Positions 10,431 through 21,506 of a DNA stretch of 64,000 nucleotides are shown here, one piece after another. The notes under the pieces were generated by a model. The model was not told where the DNA came from and made no database searches. It saw only the letters and a program-made list of their open reading frames with translations. Source of the DNA: Rhyacophila brunnea (taxonomy: Eukaryota > Arthropoda > Insecta > Trichoptera > Rhyacophilidae); the NCBI GenBank assembly GCA_022495005.1, contig JAGYXB010001943.1, positions 248,001 to 312,000 of the forward strand. The letters run 5' to 3'. Position 1 is the first letter of the stretch. Each line of letters begins with the position of its first letter. The position numbers were made by a program, and so were the translations under genes.

Positions 10431-11743
10431 TTATCCATTTTGCTCCAGAACCTCCCCTAGAATTTCCTTTAAGTGTCCTTCTTTGAATTGTTTGCATACC
10501 CAGTCCACTGCTTTAATTATTAGTTGTTTAATGATCTGCTGCCAGTCTCCCCCTTTCAGCAAGACTTTCATAATTTCTCCCATCGTGTTAACCCCTGTCT
10601 TCCCCTTTGAATTTTTCTTATTTTTTGTAGGCTTTACGCTACTACCTGTAGATATTATTGTTGAGCCTGAAGCTTCTACCACCGCTTCTTCTTTCTTTTT
10701 GTTTTCCTTAGTTTTTTGAATTGTTTCGCTTTCATCTCTTCCTACGATTTTTTTTTGTTTTAATATGTCAGCATAGCTATTATTTAACATATTTTTTTTT
10801 GCTTCCTTGAAAGGTATGTTCATTTTTTTCATTGCTTCTTTGCAATTCTTTTCCTCTTGCCACTTTGGGCATTTTTGGCTGTTTGCCGCGTGGTTACCTT
10901 TGCAATTGATGCACGTAATTTCCTCATTTTTTTCGCAGGTTTTGTGGTTTTCACCACACTTAGGGCACGTTTCTACTGTACGTCCGCAATTGTTCGCGAT
11001 ATGCCCATATCGCCAGCATTTGTAGCATTGCATAACCCTGAATACATACGGTTCTACAGCAAAAGAGACTCCATATATGTAAATTGTTCTCGGCAATATT
11101 TTCTCCCCAAATTTAATACTGACTGACGAGGTCTTTGTCAGCTCTCCTGTATCACCTTTTCTTGTCCACCTCTTAAGGTTGATTACTTTTGCATCACTTT
11201 TGATTTCCATTTGCAGTTCTTGGAGGTCCATATCAATATCGACTTTTCTTATTACCCCATAAGAGCAGGAGTCATTCTCTTTGGTCACAAAACCGAGATC
11301 TTTGAGTTCTCCAGCTTGTTTCACTTTATCTGCTTCTTTTTCGTCTTCTACTTGGATGTACGTCTTTAAATTTTATTGTAAATTTTCTGTACTTTTACTC
11401 CTGCCTTATGCAGCATCTGCGCTATTTTTAACTTTAATGGAATTTTACTTCCCGTCGCTATCATGACGATGTTTTGGTTTCCCTTTGGAGTGACCCCAGA
11501 GTCTCTTCTGGGTTTTTTTCCAGAGGTCACCGTCTGCCATTCTTCTTCTTTTTCTCCAACCACTTCCTCTTCATCATCGTTTCTTTTCTTCTTCGTTTTT
11601 TTGGTTTCATTCACTTCCATCGTGGTGTTTTCCATTTTATTGCTTTTGCCGTTCACGCGGTCTTGGAATTCGCGCAACAGTGTGAACAAAAAACAGTGTG
11701 GATAACCCCTCGCTTCACAGCGTTTGACGCACTCCCCGCACAA
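10431..11743 (-). pseudogene. LINE ORF1 (gag-like) with three CCHC zinc knuckles, one frameshift
   Basis: ORF1 proteins of jockey/I/R1-type LINEs bind the element RNA. The upstream part (11743-11366) is charged and low-complexity (KKTKKKRNDDEEE). The downstream part (11354-10431) contains three knuckles: CYKCWRYGHIANNC, CPKCGENHKTC and CINCKGNHAANSQKC, the usual trio for these clades, followed by a Lys-rich tail. The two parts are in different frames; a single missing A in the A-run near 11367-11372 explains the shift, since the frame upstream of 11324 reads on sensibly (KTYIQVEDEKEAD). Restoring one base would give about 437 codons, so the damage is slight. Start choice is uncertain; MENTTMEVNE is a plausible initiator. 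Confidence 0.82.
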
Positions 11744-12143
11744 AGTGCACTATCCGTGCAACAATAAATATTTTTCACTTTTTCTCAAGCACTGGCACTG
11801 ATTGTCAAAATCACATGGGACCACACATGTTGAGTTTATTGTCAAATTCATTTACAAACAATATTATTTTTGTTGTATCCCGTATTTATAACCGTTCGCG
11901 AGTAACCAGGCGAATAGCGTCCCGAATACGCAAGCGAAGTTGTACAACCTCACTCCACCGCTGTTGGCTTCCGACTGAATTTAGTGTTCTTATGTTTGAC
12001 CTTTACTCCTATTAGAATTATTTTCATATTGCCATATTGTATTACACAGATATTTTAATAATAAAAAAAATAATTACAATTCAAATATCTAAGATAAATA
12101 TAACCACGAAGCGACCCTGTGCGAAGCCGGGTACTTCAGCTAG

Positions 12144-12337
12144 TCAAATAATAATAATAAAGTAAATTAACTATTTTTTACCGATGGTGGACAAGTGGTA
12201 GTATACGATTATTAAATCGTCTGTAGGAAATTCGATTCGGGGAGACAGCAAAGATCCTCATCGGATTGCATAGTAAATAAAACAAATATTCAACACTTAA
12301 AAATGTACCATTATTATTTTTTAATTAGCTATTATTT
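12144..12337 (+). repeat. Spacer with a degenerate tRNA-like segment (about 12185-12243)
   Basis: GTGGACAAGTGGTAGTATAC followed 30 bases later by AAATTCGATTCGGGGAGAC resembles the two internal promoter boxes of a tRNA gene, but the acceptor arms do not pair. It is probably the eroded head of a SINE, not a tRNA gene. The rest is AT-rich and unassigned. Confidence 0.3.
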
Positions 12338-12660
12338 TTATTCAACGAATAATTCACAAGATTTAAGAATGTAACATTCTAATTATTGAACATACATAAT
12401 TTTGAAAACACTTCTGAGAAAATATATTACAACCAATAGAAAAAAATCTTATGGAAAAAAGAAAACACACCGCAGGAATTGAACCTGTATTTCTCGGGTA
12501 TTGCCCCATGCACATAGACCACTAAAAGCGTCATACTTAATTAAGACAAATTTTAAGTAATGGCTTTTAATACTCTCTGAAGCGTTTTCTAAATTGAGCT
12601 TCTATTTGCGATCGGCTTTTGTATTTTAAATCAAAGTAGGTATTACTTTAATCACGTTTT
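12338..12660 (-). repeat. SINE-like repeat, family C (near-complete copy)
   Basis: Minus-strand order: a leader with CCTACTTTGATTTAAAATAC and AAAAGCCGATCGC, a tRNA-like block with a second-box sequence CAGGTTCAATTCCTGCGG (rc of about 12469-12486), a body with TTTTCAAAATTATGTATGTT, and a 3' end TCTTGTGAATTATTCGTTGA running into A-rich sequence. A second copy (plus) lies at 37398-37660, and 3' ends only at about 14676, 15463, 36913 and 37281. The tRNA-like part is internal, not at the 5' end. Confidence 0.72.
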
Positions 12661-13312
12661 ATATTCATACTGTACAATTGGTAGCTTTCGACACCTATGT
12701 CAAGTCAAAATCTGGTAAAGGAAGGGTTTGGAAAGAATGGGTGTTGGAACGTTAAAGCTTTACAACACTATTGTTAAAATGATGACTTATAGTTCGGGTC
12801 GTACCTATGTATAATACGATTTGCACAACGCCAAAGTTCCTTTGCACTTTGGACTTTTAGAGAGCTAAGTGCAAAGGTGCACCCTAAATTACATATCTGA
12901 CATCTACCAAGGAATGATAAGTATCTTAAAGCTTAGACGAAGTCAAAGCTTTTGAATTGCATAATAAGGAAATACGAGTTATATACAGAGCACTACAAAG
13001 AATACGTTTTGAATTCTTTTATTTTAGAACATGTCATATTGTTATTTTTTTAAGTGTAATATAATAGTTGCATTAAGTGGTAAAACTAGAATTTTGAAAA
13101 TAAACACACTTTTAAAACAAATTTTAGAATAAAAATATGGGAATGAAAGTGTGCATATTTAAAATTAATTCCTCATAACAGCCTCGTAAATACATATTAT
13201 ATGACAGAAATCACATAAACTACATGTTTTAAGGTTGCCATATTATTTAATTATAATTATATGCTAGTATAGTTGTAAAGGTATCACGTTAAATATATAT
13301 ATATATATATCC
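12661..13312. other. Unassigned AT-rich sequence, with an (AT)n tract at 13292-13310
   Basis: No gene or repeat family recognised apart from the dinucleotide tract. Confidence 0.45.
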
Positions 13313-13530
13313 GACCATGTCCGGTCCTAATAAAATCATAACGGCCTCCAAATGTAGAGGTTTGTATTAACAGAATTTATTTTTACGAGAAATGGATGTC
13401 AGCCGTTTGCTCAACTTTTTAGGTCCATACCCTGAAATTGAAATACACAAATTGAAAAACAATATGTGTATTTGCCAAACCCAGGATTCGAACCTGGGAT
13501 CCACGATGCTATAGGCCGCGCGGCCAACGA
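13313..13530 (-). repeat. tRNA-derived SINE, family A
   Basis: On the minus strand the tRNA-like head comes first, with a good second promoter box (GGTTCGAATCC, rc of about 13488-13498) and the GCCGCGCGGCC stretch of the first-box region. The family A body follows: ACACATATTGTTTTTCAATT, TTGAGCAAACGGCTGACATC, and an end near GGACATGGTC. It begins directly after an (AT)n tract, and no clear target duplication is visible. Confidence 0.82.
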
Positions 13531-14675
13531 AAACGAAACGAATACCAAACCTGAAAAATCTATTTTAAACAAAAATCAATGACATAATATAAATATTTTG
13601 TAATGAACCGTTTAATAATTGGCTCTACTATTCGATGTAGACCTTAGCTACTGGTGTGTGAATATGAAAATAGCGTGGGCAGTTAATGCCCGTACATATT
13701 ATTTTTGCAAAGCAGCTTTATAAGAACTTATCTATACCCACGTTGTATGCATGATCGAGTCTATAAAATATGATTTTACTTAATAAGGGTAGCGGGCGCT
13801 CCGGATGTGAATTAAATTAAAGTACATAGGTCTGCGGTTTGTCCGCTTTCAAACATTCAAAAACCTTTTACTTGCACTAACTACCATAACGCAGAATTTT
13901 ATTATAGATTTAGTTTGGCATCATGTGGAAGGTTTAAATTTGGTTAGGTCTTAGTTAAATGGGTGGAAATTTTATTTATACTCACTAATACCTTGGTTAT
14001 TATATACGTATATTTATAGTACTAATTTAATTTAGTATATTTACCCAAGTGATTTATATTTCAAACGTTTTGAAATAAGTATTTTTTTATTTGCTAAATT
14101 TAACTGGTTGTTAGGCAGTGGTTGATGATATATTATTATATTTATTATCTTTAAATCTTTTCTGTAAAACCCATAGTAAGGCAATAAAAAAACTAATATA
14201 TTATTATTCCAATTATACTGTATTCATTGCAACCAATACGGGAGAGCTTTTAATTCTTGTAGGTAGACACTGTCGATAGGGTGAATATTAAAAGTTGCAT
14301 CGATGACGAATTGAACATAATATTATATAATGGAAAGAATTTTGGTTATTACGAACTATTATTATTACTCCTCTTCAAATTTGTGGAGTATCTTTATCAT
14401 TAATTAAAAAAAAAACTAACAGAGAGGCATTTATGGGTTATATTATTACAAAAATACTTTGGCGGATTAAAGAGCAAATAAATGCGTATTACAAGATGTC
14501 AAAATTCAGTTTAAATTATAATATGATTGATTATAATTATGTCTCCTCCTCTCCTCTCATTATAAAATATACTCCAAGCACAAAATTCATTTATACCAAA
14601 TTAGATTATGAAGTAAGAACAATGTAAAAAAAAAACATAAGTAGGTAGGTACTATATTATATCCTTTGTAAACAT
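13531..14675. other. AT-rich stretch without a recognisable gene
   Basis: No terminal repeats, RNA gene or motif-bearing frame. The longest open frame (14433-14627) is of chance type (Tyr/Ile/Lys-rich). Confidence 0.5.
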
Positions 14676-14760
14676 TTTTTTTTATTTAACGAATAATTAA
14701 CAAAATTTAAGAATGTAAAATTCTTTATATTGAACATGCATAATTTTAAAACATCTCTGA
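14676..14760 (-). repeat. 3' end of a family C repeat
   Basis: It matches the 3' part of the copy at 12338-12660: a T-run, then ATTTAACGAATAATTAACAA, AATGTAAAATTC, and GAACATGCATAATTTTAAAA. The tRNA-like part is absent, so it is 5'-truncated in the way retroposed copies are. Confidence 0.65.
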
Positions 14761-14917
14761 TTCATACCTACTTGCCTTTCCTACACCACCCGCCACGTTT
14801 TCACATCAGCTGTTATGTTTTTTTGTTTGTTATGTTTTTAAATTTGTGCCAATTGCAGGAGCAACATCCTAAGATATTTGTTGCATGCGTGATTCCTATT
14901 TTGTAGTACGGTCAATT

Positions 14918-15185
14918 TTATTCTCGATGAGAAAACACCTTCTTGCTCGCCGTAAAATGCCGCAAACTTTTTAAAGGTAAAAATAAAAATTCTTTCGTAG
15001 ATACCAAGTCGCAATGGCCGACCGGCCCAACTGGAGGTCGGACCGAATTGAGAAGCTCTTCCCTTTCAATCGACGTAATGGCACACTCCTGGAGTATGTG
15101 ATCGGCATCCTGCAATTCGCCACATAAGCAAGTTGGAGATTCTATTAGGCCAAGCTAACAGAGCTTGGAGGCAAAGCCACCATGT
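14918..15185 (-). pseudogene. R1-like LINE ORF2 C-terminal fragment
   Basis: The minus-strand reading contains IGHGGFASKL, then LIESPTCLCGELQDADHIL, then GPVGHCDLVSTKEF. This is the zinc-binding C-terminus of an R1-clade ORF2 (CxxC...H....C). It aligns with the fragment at 61518-62215 (IGHGGFAGKL, PTCPCGGVIQDANHIL, GPIGPSDLVATKAN), so both come from one family. A stop interrupts the upstream part. The ORF2 stop lies at 14918, and a short AT-rich 3' region follows. Confidence 0.75.
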
Positions 15186-16380
15186 CCGATACATATCAAC
15201 TAGAAAGACCTTTGATAAAAAATACAATGACCGATGGAACATAAATTCGTATTCACTGTATTTGCGCCAATGTACTTTACCAATATGCCACGGGCATCCT
15301 ATCTAATTAAAACGAAATTAACTGGTATTTTTACACCTTGAAGTACTACAAATTCCGCTTTTATATCAAGGTATCAATGATAATTAGCAAACGGCGGGCG
15401 GATCTCTCCATTTTTTTAATGTAATTACGCATTTACTCTTGCTAATAAATTAATAAACTATTTTTTTTATTCAACGAATAAAGCGCATTGACGTCGTATT
15501 TTTTTTGTTTAAGATTTTATCTGACCGTGTCTAAACAACTTAAGATTTAATCAGCCAGTGCAATTAAAATATGTATAAATATATAAACAGCGGCGATTTT
15601 CTTTGATGCAAATGATGCAATTGATTTATCAGAATATTTAAAAGGGCTAAAAATAAATATGTTTCATCGTAGGAGCCACAAAATTAGTCAGTACCTCATG
15701 CCTAACTTAAATACACAAATATATATACAAACTAAATGTATTATCATACTATCGGAAATCGGCAATCGTCAGTTTTTCGTCTTTTAGTCTGAATAGTTCA
15801 AACGGAACTCATAACAACGGTAAAATGTAGTATTTTCATCCATTTTCAAATGCTGCATTTATTTCATAATATTGCCTAGGTACTGTAGTTTTCTAGATAT
15901 ATGCCAAATGCTACGCATTGCTACTCGGTATTTTTCTATTAATAAAATTATGATGTCAAGAATCAATTTGTCATCCAGTCGTTTGGATATGTCTCTACAG
16001 CCACATATCGAACCACAATTCACCTAGATATTTTGTAATTTATAATAACAGAGTAAATCACATAACTAGCGTAGTACTATTAATAGAGTCCGTTAGATGA
16101 AATAACATAATATATTAGAATATTTGGTAGTACACTACTTAGTTTTTACATAATAATATATTAGTGTATTTGAGTCCTACAACTAGACTGTTATACTTAG
16201 TATCTTCAAACTTACTTTAAACATACTTTGATTACACACCGATACTTTGATACCTATGCTTGATGGAAATACTGATTTTGCGATTTTTTCATAAATCAAT
16301 TCCTCGCAGACAAGCATAATGGCGGCTGTATACGTGCATGGCTTCATTTGCACCAATATCTACTGAGTATTTTAAGCTAT
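15186..16380. other. Unassigned AT-rich sequence
   Basis: The first 200 bases may be more of the R1 relic, but I cannot read a convincing frame. At 15463-15482 there is a 20-bp match to the family C 3' end (ATTCAACGAATAA). Nothing else is recognised. Confidence 0.4.
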
Positions 16381-17330
16381 CGCGATAATAACTTTACTGT
16401 TTACACGTAAAAGTGCTGACTGTCTCGCCAATCTCTTTCTTCAATTAACACAATAACTGATGACCTATTATTTAATTTTTCATTACCACATTTAAATATC
16501 ATGTTAATTATATCTAATGGCCAGGTAACGCAAACGCGGCAGTAAGCGAGACGCGATGTTATCATTGATGAGTCTCTGCGCAGTGTTGTTTGTTTTTTTA
16601 CCGGTAGAATTGTTGCGCGAAAATTCAGAAACTTATTCATGCATGCAATCTTGTAATTGTCACGATAATACGCAGGATTTATACGTGCATTTTTTGTTAT
16701 GGATACGATAATACTTAGGTACTGTTAGCAGTAAATCCCGTTACTTCGTATCAATACTCCGATTCTTTGGTATCAATACTTTTTCTTTCAATTTGACAAC
16801 CTTAGTCATACTATATTGTTCTCAGGGCATACGATGGAAAAGATATGATTTTATATTTTTAATGAATCATATGATAGTTGCAATTTCATGCCCCTCAAAG
16901 AAAAAAATACCGATCAAGAGCTTTGTTGTTTGTATCAGGTGTTACTTTATAACGAAAACATTTATTACGAGGCCCCGGAAAAGTTGCCAAAAAAGCTAAC
17001 GAACTCCCGGATATACCTATCGTTAAATAAGGTGAGGCCTTTGTGCCTTTGGATATTATTTTTTCCTGTTAACACGAAAGGCAGAGTTGAAGGTGAAAGG
17101 GCTGCCAGTTCGCATAAATCAGATGGCCGTTGTTTGCTCTCATAACATTGCCTTTGAAACGAGCTGCGGAAAACGTGTATTTTCATTAGGAAATTTCATA
17201 ATAATGTGGTTATTACCGAAACAGGAAGCGTTTTATAAAGGAGTACTGTTATTGGGGGAAAGAATGTTGAATTCCATTTTATTTAGATTTTTGTTTGTTT
17301 ATTTGAAATTGGGCCTTTGAAAAACGGGAT
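16381..17330. other. GC-richer non-coding interval of unknown nature
   Basis: Base composition rises at about 16500-16680 and 16970-17190 compared with the flanks. Short open frames occur on both strands but none shows a domain. It does not match any repeat in this window. It could be conserved regulatory DNA, short exons or an old unrecognised element. Confidence 0.35.
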
Positions 17331-20289
17331 ACCATGAATTTAAAATACAATTTTATTGACGTGATGTACTTTCTTAAATACCATAAATTGGCTTTAATGT
17401 GGAATACCACTGAATATTTATTATTTATCTGTTAAGATTTCTCCCGCCCACATTTTTCCCATCTGGAAAAGAAAAACCAAAAAGAAATTATAATTAGGCT
17501 TTTCAAAATATCAAACATCCGTTTTTTTAGGAAAATGTTTTTTCTTAAATTAATAACAAATATATGACTACTACGACGTTAAAAATTAAACCTGTAAAAT
17601 CTCTTATGACAGAAATGTTTGAAATTTAGTATTTTTAACCTTTATTTTAATTAAAAATATGGTAGCCATTGATTGAATTTTAGATACTCTCATACAAAAT
17701 TTATTATAGTATATTGGACAAAATTTTCAAGAAAAAAACTTGCTCACTTATTTAAAGAAATATTTGTATAAATCCAAGAATTTGTTGTGTATTTTAAAAC
17801 ATACTTTATTTTACTTATAATAACGATATTTCAAATCGATCAAGTTTTATTTATATTATTATTAAGTCATTTTTTTTTGATATTTTGCTAAAAACCATAA
17901 TTTATTGTTAACATAATATCTAAAATAGTAGTGCGGCGAGTCCAGATGAATTGTTTTAATGTTGACAATATGATAATATTAATAATATGGCAATACAAAA
18001 ATGACTATGCACGTGTACCATTAATTAATATGTCGAATTAAAAATAATTACTGTTTTCATCACCAATTTATACTTAACTGCACACTCTTTCTTATTACCT
18101 ATCATCGTAGTCTTCTTAATTTTATGATATTGCAAATATCCATTGAAAAACACTACACGATTTTATTATTGACCATATAAAATGACCGGATGATTCATTA
18201 ATAAAACATGCACTATAATAATAAGATAACCAATACTTACTAAAAATTATATCTGTAACTATTGTGTTTACACATTCATACCAGTCGCAGAAAAATCCAC
18301 AGTCGCTATAAAAAATATCAAATAATATTACCCACACAAGTATCAAACATCCTCTAGATCTAAAGCAAACGCATACGAAAAATAAATCCTCACCAATATC
18401 CGCTGTCTGTCGGAAAATGGAATGGGAGGTGGTGAAGACTCCAGACCGTCTAAAAATAACCAAAAGAATCAAACGTGGGATTCAACCCTACAATCAACTT
18501 CAATCTTCTTCAATTTCTACATTGTGAAATGAATATAAAAAAGGATTAGATATTGGACAAGTATGTGTGAGTTATTTATGTTCAATGAACCATAATATTG
18601 ATGTGCTATTAAAATTTTCTTATACATAATATAGTTTCATCAGAAGATTGTTCGACTCCCTCTTTATTTGCTGTTTTTGTTTATAAAAAAACGTATACAA
18701 TATAAAATAAATGTTTTATTGTACTGCAGATTTTTAGTGTTTCTTCATAATTAATTTAAATAAAAAAATATCTATCCACCAAAAATTGTCAGTTAACACC
18801 GATAAAGAAAAAAAATGTTATTTCGTTATCATCATCAGCCTAGACAAATCCACTGATAGAAGTCATTGCATGTTGATTTCATTGCTTTGAGTCCTGTACA
18901 TTTCGTTGACGTAAACTTAGGGCAAATGGTCAACTTATCAGAGACAGATAGCAGAAAAATATGAAGCTTGAAATATGAGACAGTTTGTTAATAATTTACA
19001 GTGCTTTAATAATCAATCAATACGTATCTAAATAAACAAAAGAAAAATACGTATTATGTTTTTATTTTTAAGAATTAAAAAAAATATATTTTTGCTGCAT
19101 TCAAAATAAAACTATATATTATATATAATAAATTTTAATGATAAACATCACTATGAAATAATATGAGGCAATAAGGTGATATACTTTAACGAATTCATAT
19201 TACATATATATTTTTTAAATATTTTCTTTTTAAGGTTTTTAGATACCTACGTATTGATTAGATAAGATACTTTATTAATATATAAGAATGCATCAATAAA
19301 TTGTTTTAAATTGCATTTTTTATATTTTTTCCGTTAATTGCATCTGGTACACGGGGCAGCATTCACCTCACCAATTTGAGAGATAAACCTGATGGAAAAA
19401 ATTAAAAACGTCTTATAAATCAACAATCTTTTCTAAAATAAACTGAATGAACTAACATCAAATGAATATTCGAAATAATTACAAATAAGTCAAAGTGACA
19501 AAGCAGACTTGTATCGGAATTATGACAGCCTGTTCCGATTAAAAACTTTTCTTTGACAGAAAAGTTGACTAAATCTTGTTGACAAGTTGAATTTTCATCT
19601 TACAACTTTGACCTTTTTCGGCATTTGCAAGACAGAGTAAGTACATTAATTTATGTTTTTTTTTGTATTTGAGTTTATTTACAGAGCTAATGAATAAATT
19701 TATGCTAAATTTATACATTTCCGGCTTTCTGTTTAAGGTTTTTTTATATATTTTTTTGCATACATAATACAATAACAGAAGTCAGTATACACAAATAATA
19801 ATTCAATACACTAATGACCATAAAACAAAATATTGTTGTCCGCTTTGGTTCTCACTTTTCTTGCATGTTTTAATATAATGCTACCTGGATAAAATGGTGA
19901 AATGAACAGTTCAAGTCCAGGTATACTGATAAGTTTTTCTGTAGACATCTTGATGCTGAGTTTTATTTTTATTTGTTTATTTCTCCAGTAAGCTACATTT
20001 CCGCTGCATTACGCACACTGTATTCCATTTGAGTAGGCGGTCCACGGATTCAGAGTCTTTCATATGTCGCTCATGTATCATTGCAAACCTTTTAATTATT
20101 CTCATATGATAATGTTATCTGTCAATTTTAATAAAAGTTGTTAAGTGCTGATTTATAAATTAAATAAGTATGTTTAACATTACCTACATTTAAATTAAAA
20201 AATTAAAATATTTTAGAAAACATAAATATTTAAAAAGAAATCTATGTAATATAAAAAAGTTAGGCAAAGAACTACAAGGGATGACTGCT
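17331..20289. other. AT-rich stretch, mostly featureless
   Basis: No gene recognised. A GC-richer 56-bp block at 18394-18449 lies between exon-like splice signals on the minus strand (see findings). At 18775-18835 a short match to 37248-37290 is followed by ATCATCATCAGCCTA, which looks like a LINE 3' tail. Open frames at 18122-18472 and 19569-19772 lack motifs. Confidence 0.4.
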
Positions 20290-21115
20290 TTAGGCCATGA
20301 GCTATTGGCTATAGTGCATGTGAATTAAATATCATATATTATATTATTTGTGAGAAAATTTTCTCGCAAGACTCAGAAGACAGCAAGAATGCAGGAACTC
20401 GCTGAAGTAAGCATTAAAGTAGGTTTGAAAATAAATGTAACAAAGACGAAAGTCATGTGCAACTGCTTTGCTGGCCAAAAAGAGATCCTCATCAATGGCA
20501 CTCAGCTCGAACAGGTGAAAAGCTACATCTATCTGGGACAACAAGTGTCTATAGATGGATGTATATTTGATGAAATTGTTCGCAGAGTAAAGCTAGGCTG
20601 GAGTGCTTTTGGCCGCCTGAATAATATCTTTAAAAATGACCTTCCACTGTGCCTAAAGCGCAAAGTGTTCAACCAGTGTGTGCTTCCCGTGATGACATAT
20701 GCGTGTAAAACATGGACCCTAAGTAAAAGAGAGATCCAGAAACTCAGAGTAGCACAACGTGGTATGGAGAAGTGCATGCTGGGCATAACGCGAAAGGACA
20801 AAAAGAGGAATGAGTGGATAAGGAAGCAGACAAGGGTTTGCAATGTAATAGAGTTTATTAAAAGCCTTAAATGGAAATGGGCTGGACACACAGCTCAAAA
20901 AAGAGACAATCGTTGGACAAATCTAGTCATCCAGTGGTATCCGAGAAGTACAAAACGTCCGCAAGGTAGACCTAGAGACCGCTGGATCGATGAAATAATA
21001 AATTTCTGCGGAAGTACGTGGCAACGCAATGCACAGGACCGAGAGAAGTGGAAGCAGCTTAAAGAGGCCTTCATCCAGCAGTGGATAGATTCAGGGTGAT
21101 GATGATGATATTATT
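20290..21115 (+). mobile_element. 5'-truncated RTE-like LINE with TGATGA tail
   Basis: The segment comprises an open C-terminal piece of ORF2 (20350-21099) and an immediate short-repeat tail (GTGATGATGATGAT, to about 21115). The ORF2 stop is fused to the tail, as in RTE elements. The 5' boundary is unclear, because no target duplication could be identified. Confidence 0.78.
20350..21099 (+). pseudogene. RTE-type reverse transcriptase, C-terminal half of ORF2
   Basis: The 249-codon frame begins inside the RT thumb region: GLKINVTKTKVM (the 'G-L-x-I-N..KTK' motif after the catalytic FADD), then YIYLGQQVSIDG, then YACKTWTLSK, then KWKWAGHTAQ, RPQGRPRDRWIDEI and finally EAFIQQWID. This order is diagnostic for RTE-type 'endonuclease-reverse transcriptases' common in insects. 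The endonuclease, the fingers and the FADD catalytic site are missing upstream, so it is a 5'-truncated copy. The remaining frame has no stop, which suggests a fairly recent insertion. The nominal Met start has no biological meaning. Decayed relatives lie at 35930-36240 and 3225-3425. Confidence 0.85.
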
Positions 21116-21343
21116 TGCGCTCAGAGGTATCCATAATCTTCACTAAGATGGAGCAGCTGGCTTTGTAATTAAATCGAGGTTAATAACTACAATTCTAACA
21201 CGACTTACATTTATTATTATGGTACTAGATGGTTAGCCAAATTCATTTACGAGGTCTTGATTTAATCAACTATGCCTAACGTTTTCTTGTGATGTATATA
21301 TTAAAGTTAAAGAATTTAACATTATTAAATCTTGTATCTATTC

Positions 21344-21498
21344 CAGTGCTCACAATGGAAAAGATTGCGAACCGGAGCACTCGATAATTTTCTGAAGATA
21401 TCAAATTTGATGTGAGTTTTATAAAAATAAGTGTAAATAAGTGTGTAAATTATTTGTTCCACGAGACGGAGCGACAATTTTACCAATTTCGAGCCCTG
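21344..21498. mobile_element. Small hAT-like MITE (155 bp)
   Basis: Ends: CAGTGCTCACAATGG on the left, and CAGGGCTCGAAATTGG when the right end is read inwards. Flanks are ATCTATTC (21336-21343) and GTCTATTC (21499-21506), a 7/8 match to an 8-bp duplication. The right half contains TTCCACGAGACGGAGCGA, which also occurs in the element at 48332-48524, so the two belong to one family. No coding capacity. Confidence 0.7.
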
Positions 21499-21506
21499 GT
21501 CTATTC

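Larger units (their letters stand above)
10040..11977 (-). mobile_element. Complete, internally deleted non-LTR retrotransposon (LINE)
   Basis: A 1.94-kb minus-strand element flanked by the exact 14-bp duplication AATTTAGTGTTCTT (10026-10039 and 11978-11991). The 3' end carries a poly(A) tract (T-run at about 10038-10052 on the plus strand). Minus-strand order: 5' untranslated region (11744-11977), ORF1/gag (11743-10431), a short ORF2 (10406-10125) that begins as endonuclease and jumps straight to the ORF2 C-terminus, then a 3' untranslated region. The last 130 bases or so match the LINE end at 53171-53692, which identifies them as the true 3' terminus. The duplication surrounds the whole unit, so the deleted form was itself mobilised in trans. 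Clade: jockey/I/R1-like by zinc-knuckle ORF1. Confidence 0.88.
7888..12143 (+). mobile_element. Non-autonomous Helitron, carrying a minisatellite and a nested LINE
   Basis: The 5' side (about 7888-7925) has the Helitron-like start TATACTAATATATAAAAATG followed by CTGTCTGTCTG. The 3' side ends in CTAG (12140-12143) followed by T. A hairpin lies just upstream: GAAG (12108-12111) and ACCC (12114-12117) pair with GGGT (12129-12132) and CTTC (12134-12137). The segment GCGAAGCCGGGTACTTCAGC is the familiar pattern of arthropod Helitron ends. There are no terminal inverted repeats or target duplications, as expected. No Rep/helicase coding region is present. The interior holds the tandem array (to about 9910) and an inserted LINE (10040-11977). 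The exact 5' base is uncertain because a second Helitron-like start lies just upstream (about 7772-7887). Confidence 0.7.

Noticed and set aside
10483..11767. Several plus-strand frames (10483-10719, 10807-11025, 10857-11126, 11463-11767)
   Set aside because: They lie opposite the minus-strand LINE ORF1, which has zinc-knuckle motifs; these frames are shadows.
18122..18472. 116-codon hydrophobic minus-strand frame as a membrane protein
   Set aside because: Phe/Ile/Cys-rich composition mirrors the base composition; no domain or second copy. Only its 56-bp GC-richer part is kept, as an exon candidate.
20344..20891. Minus-strand frames opposite the RTE fragment
   Set aside because: The plus strand carries successive RT motifs; the minus frames have none.
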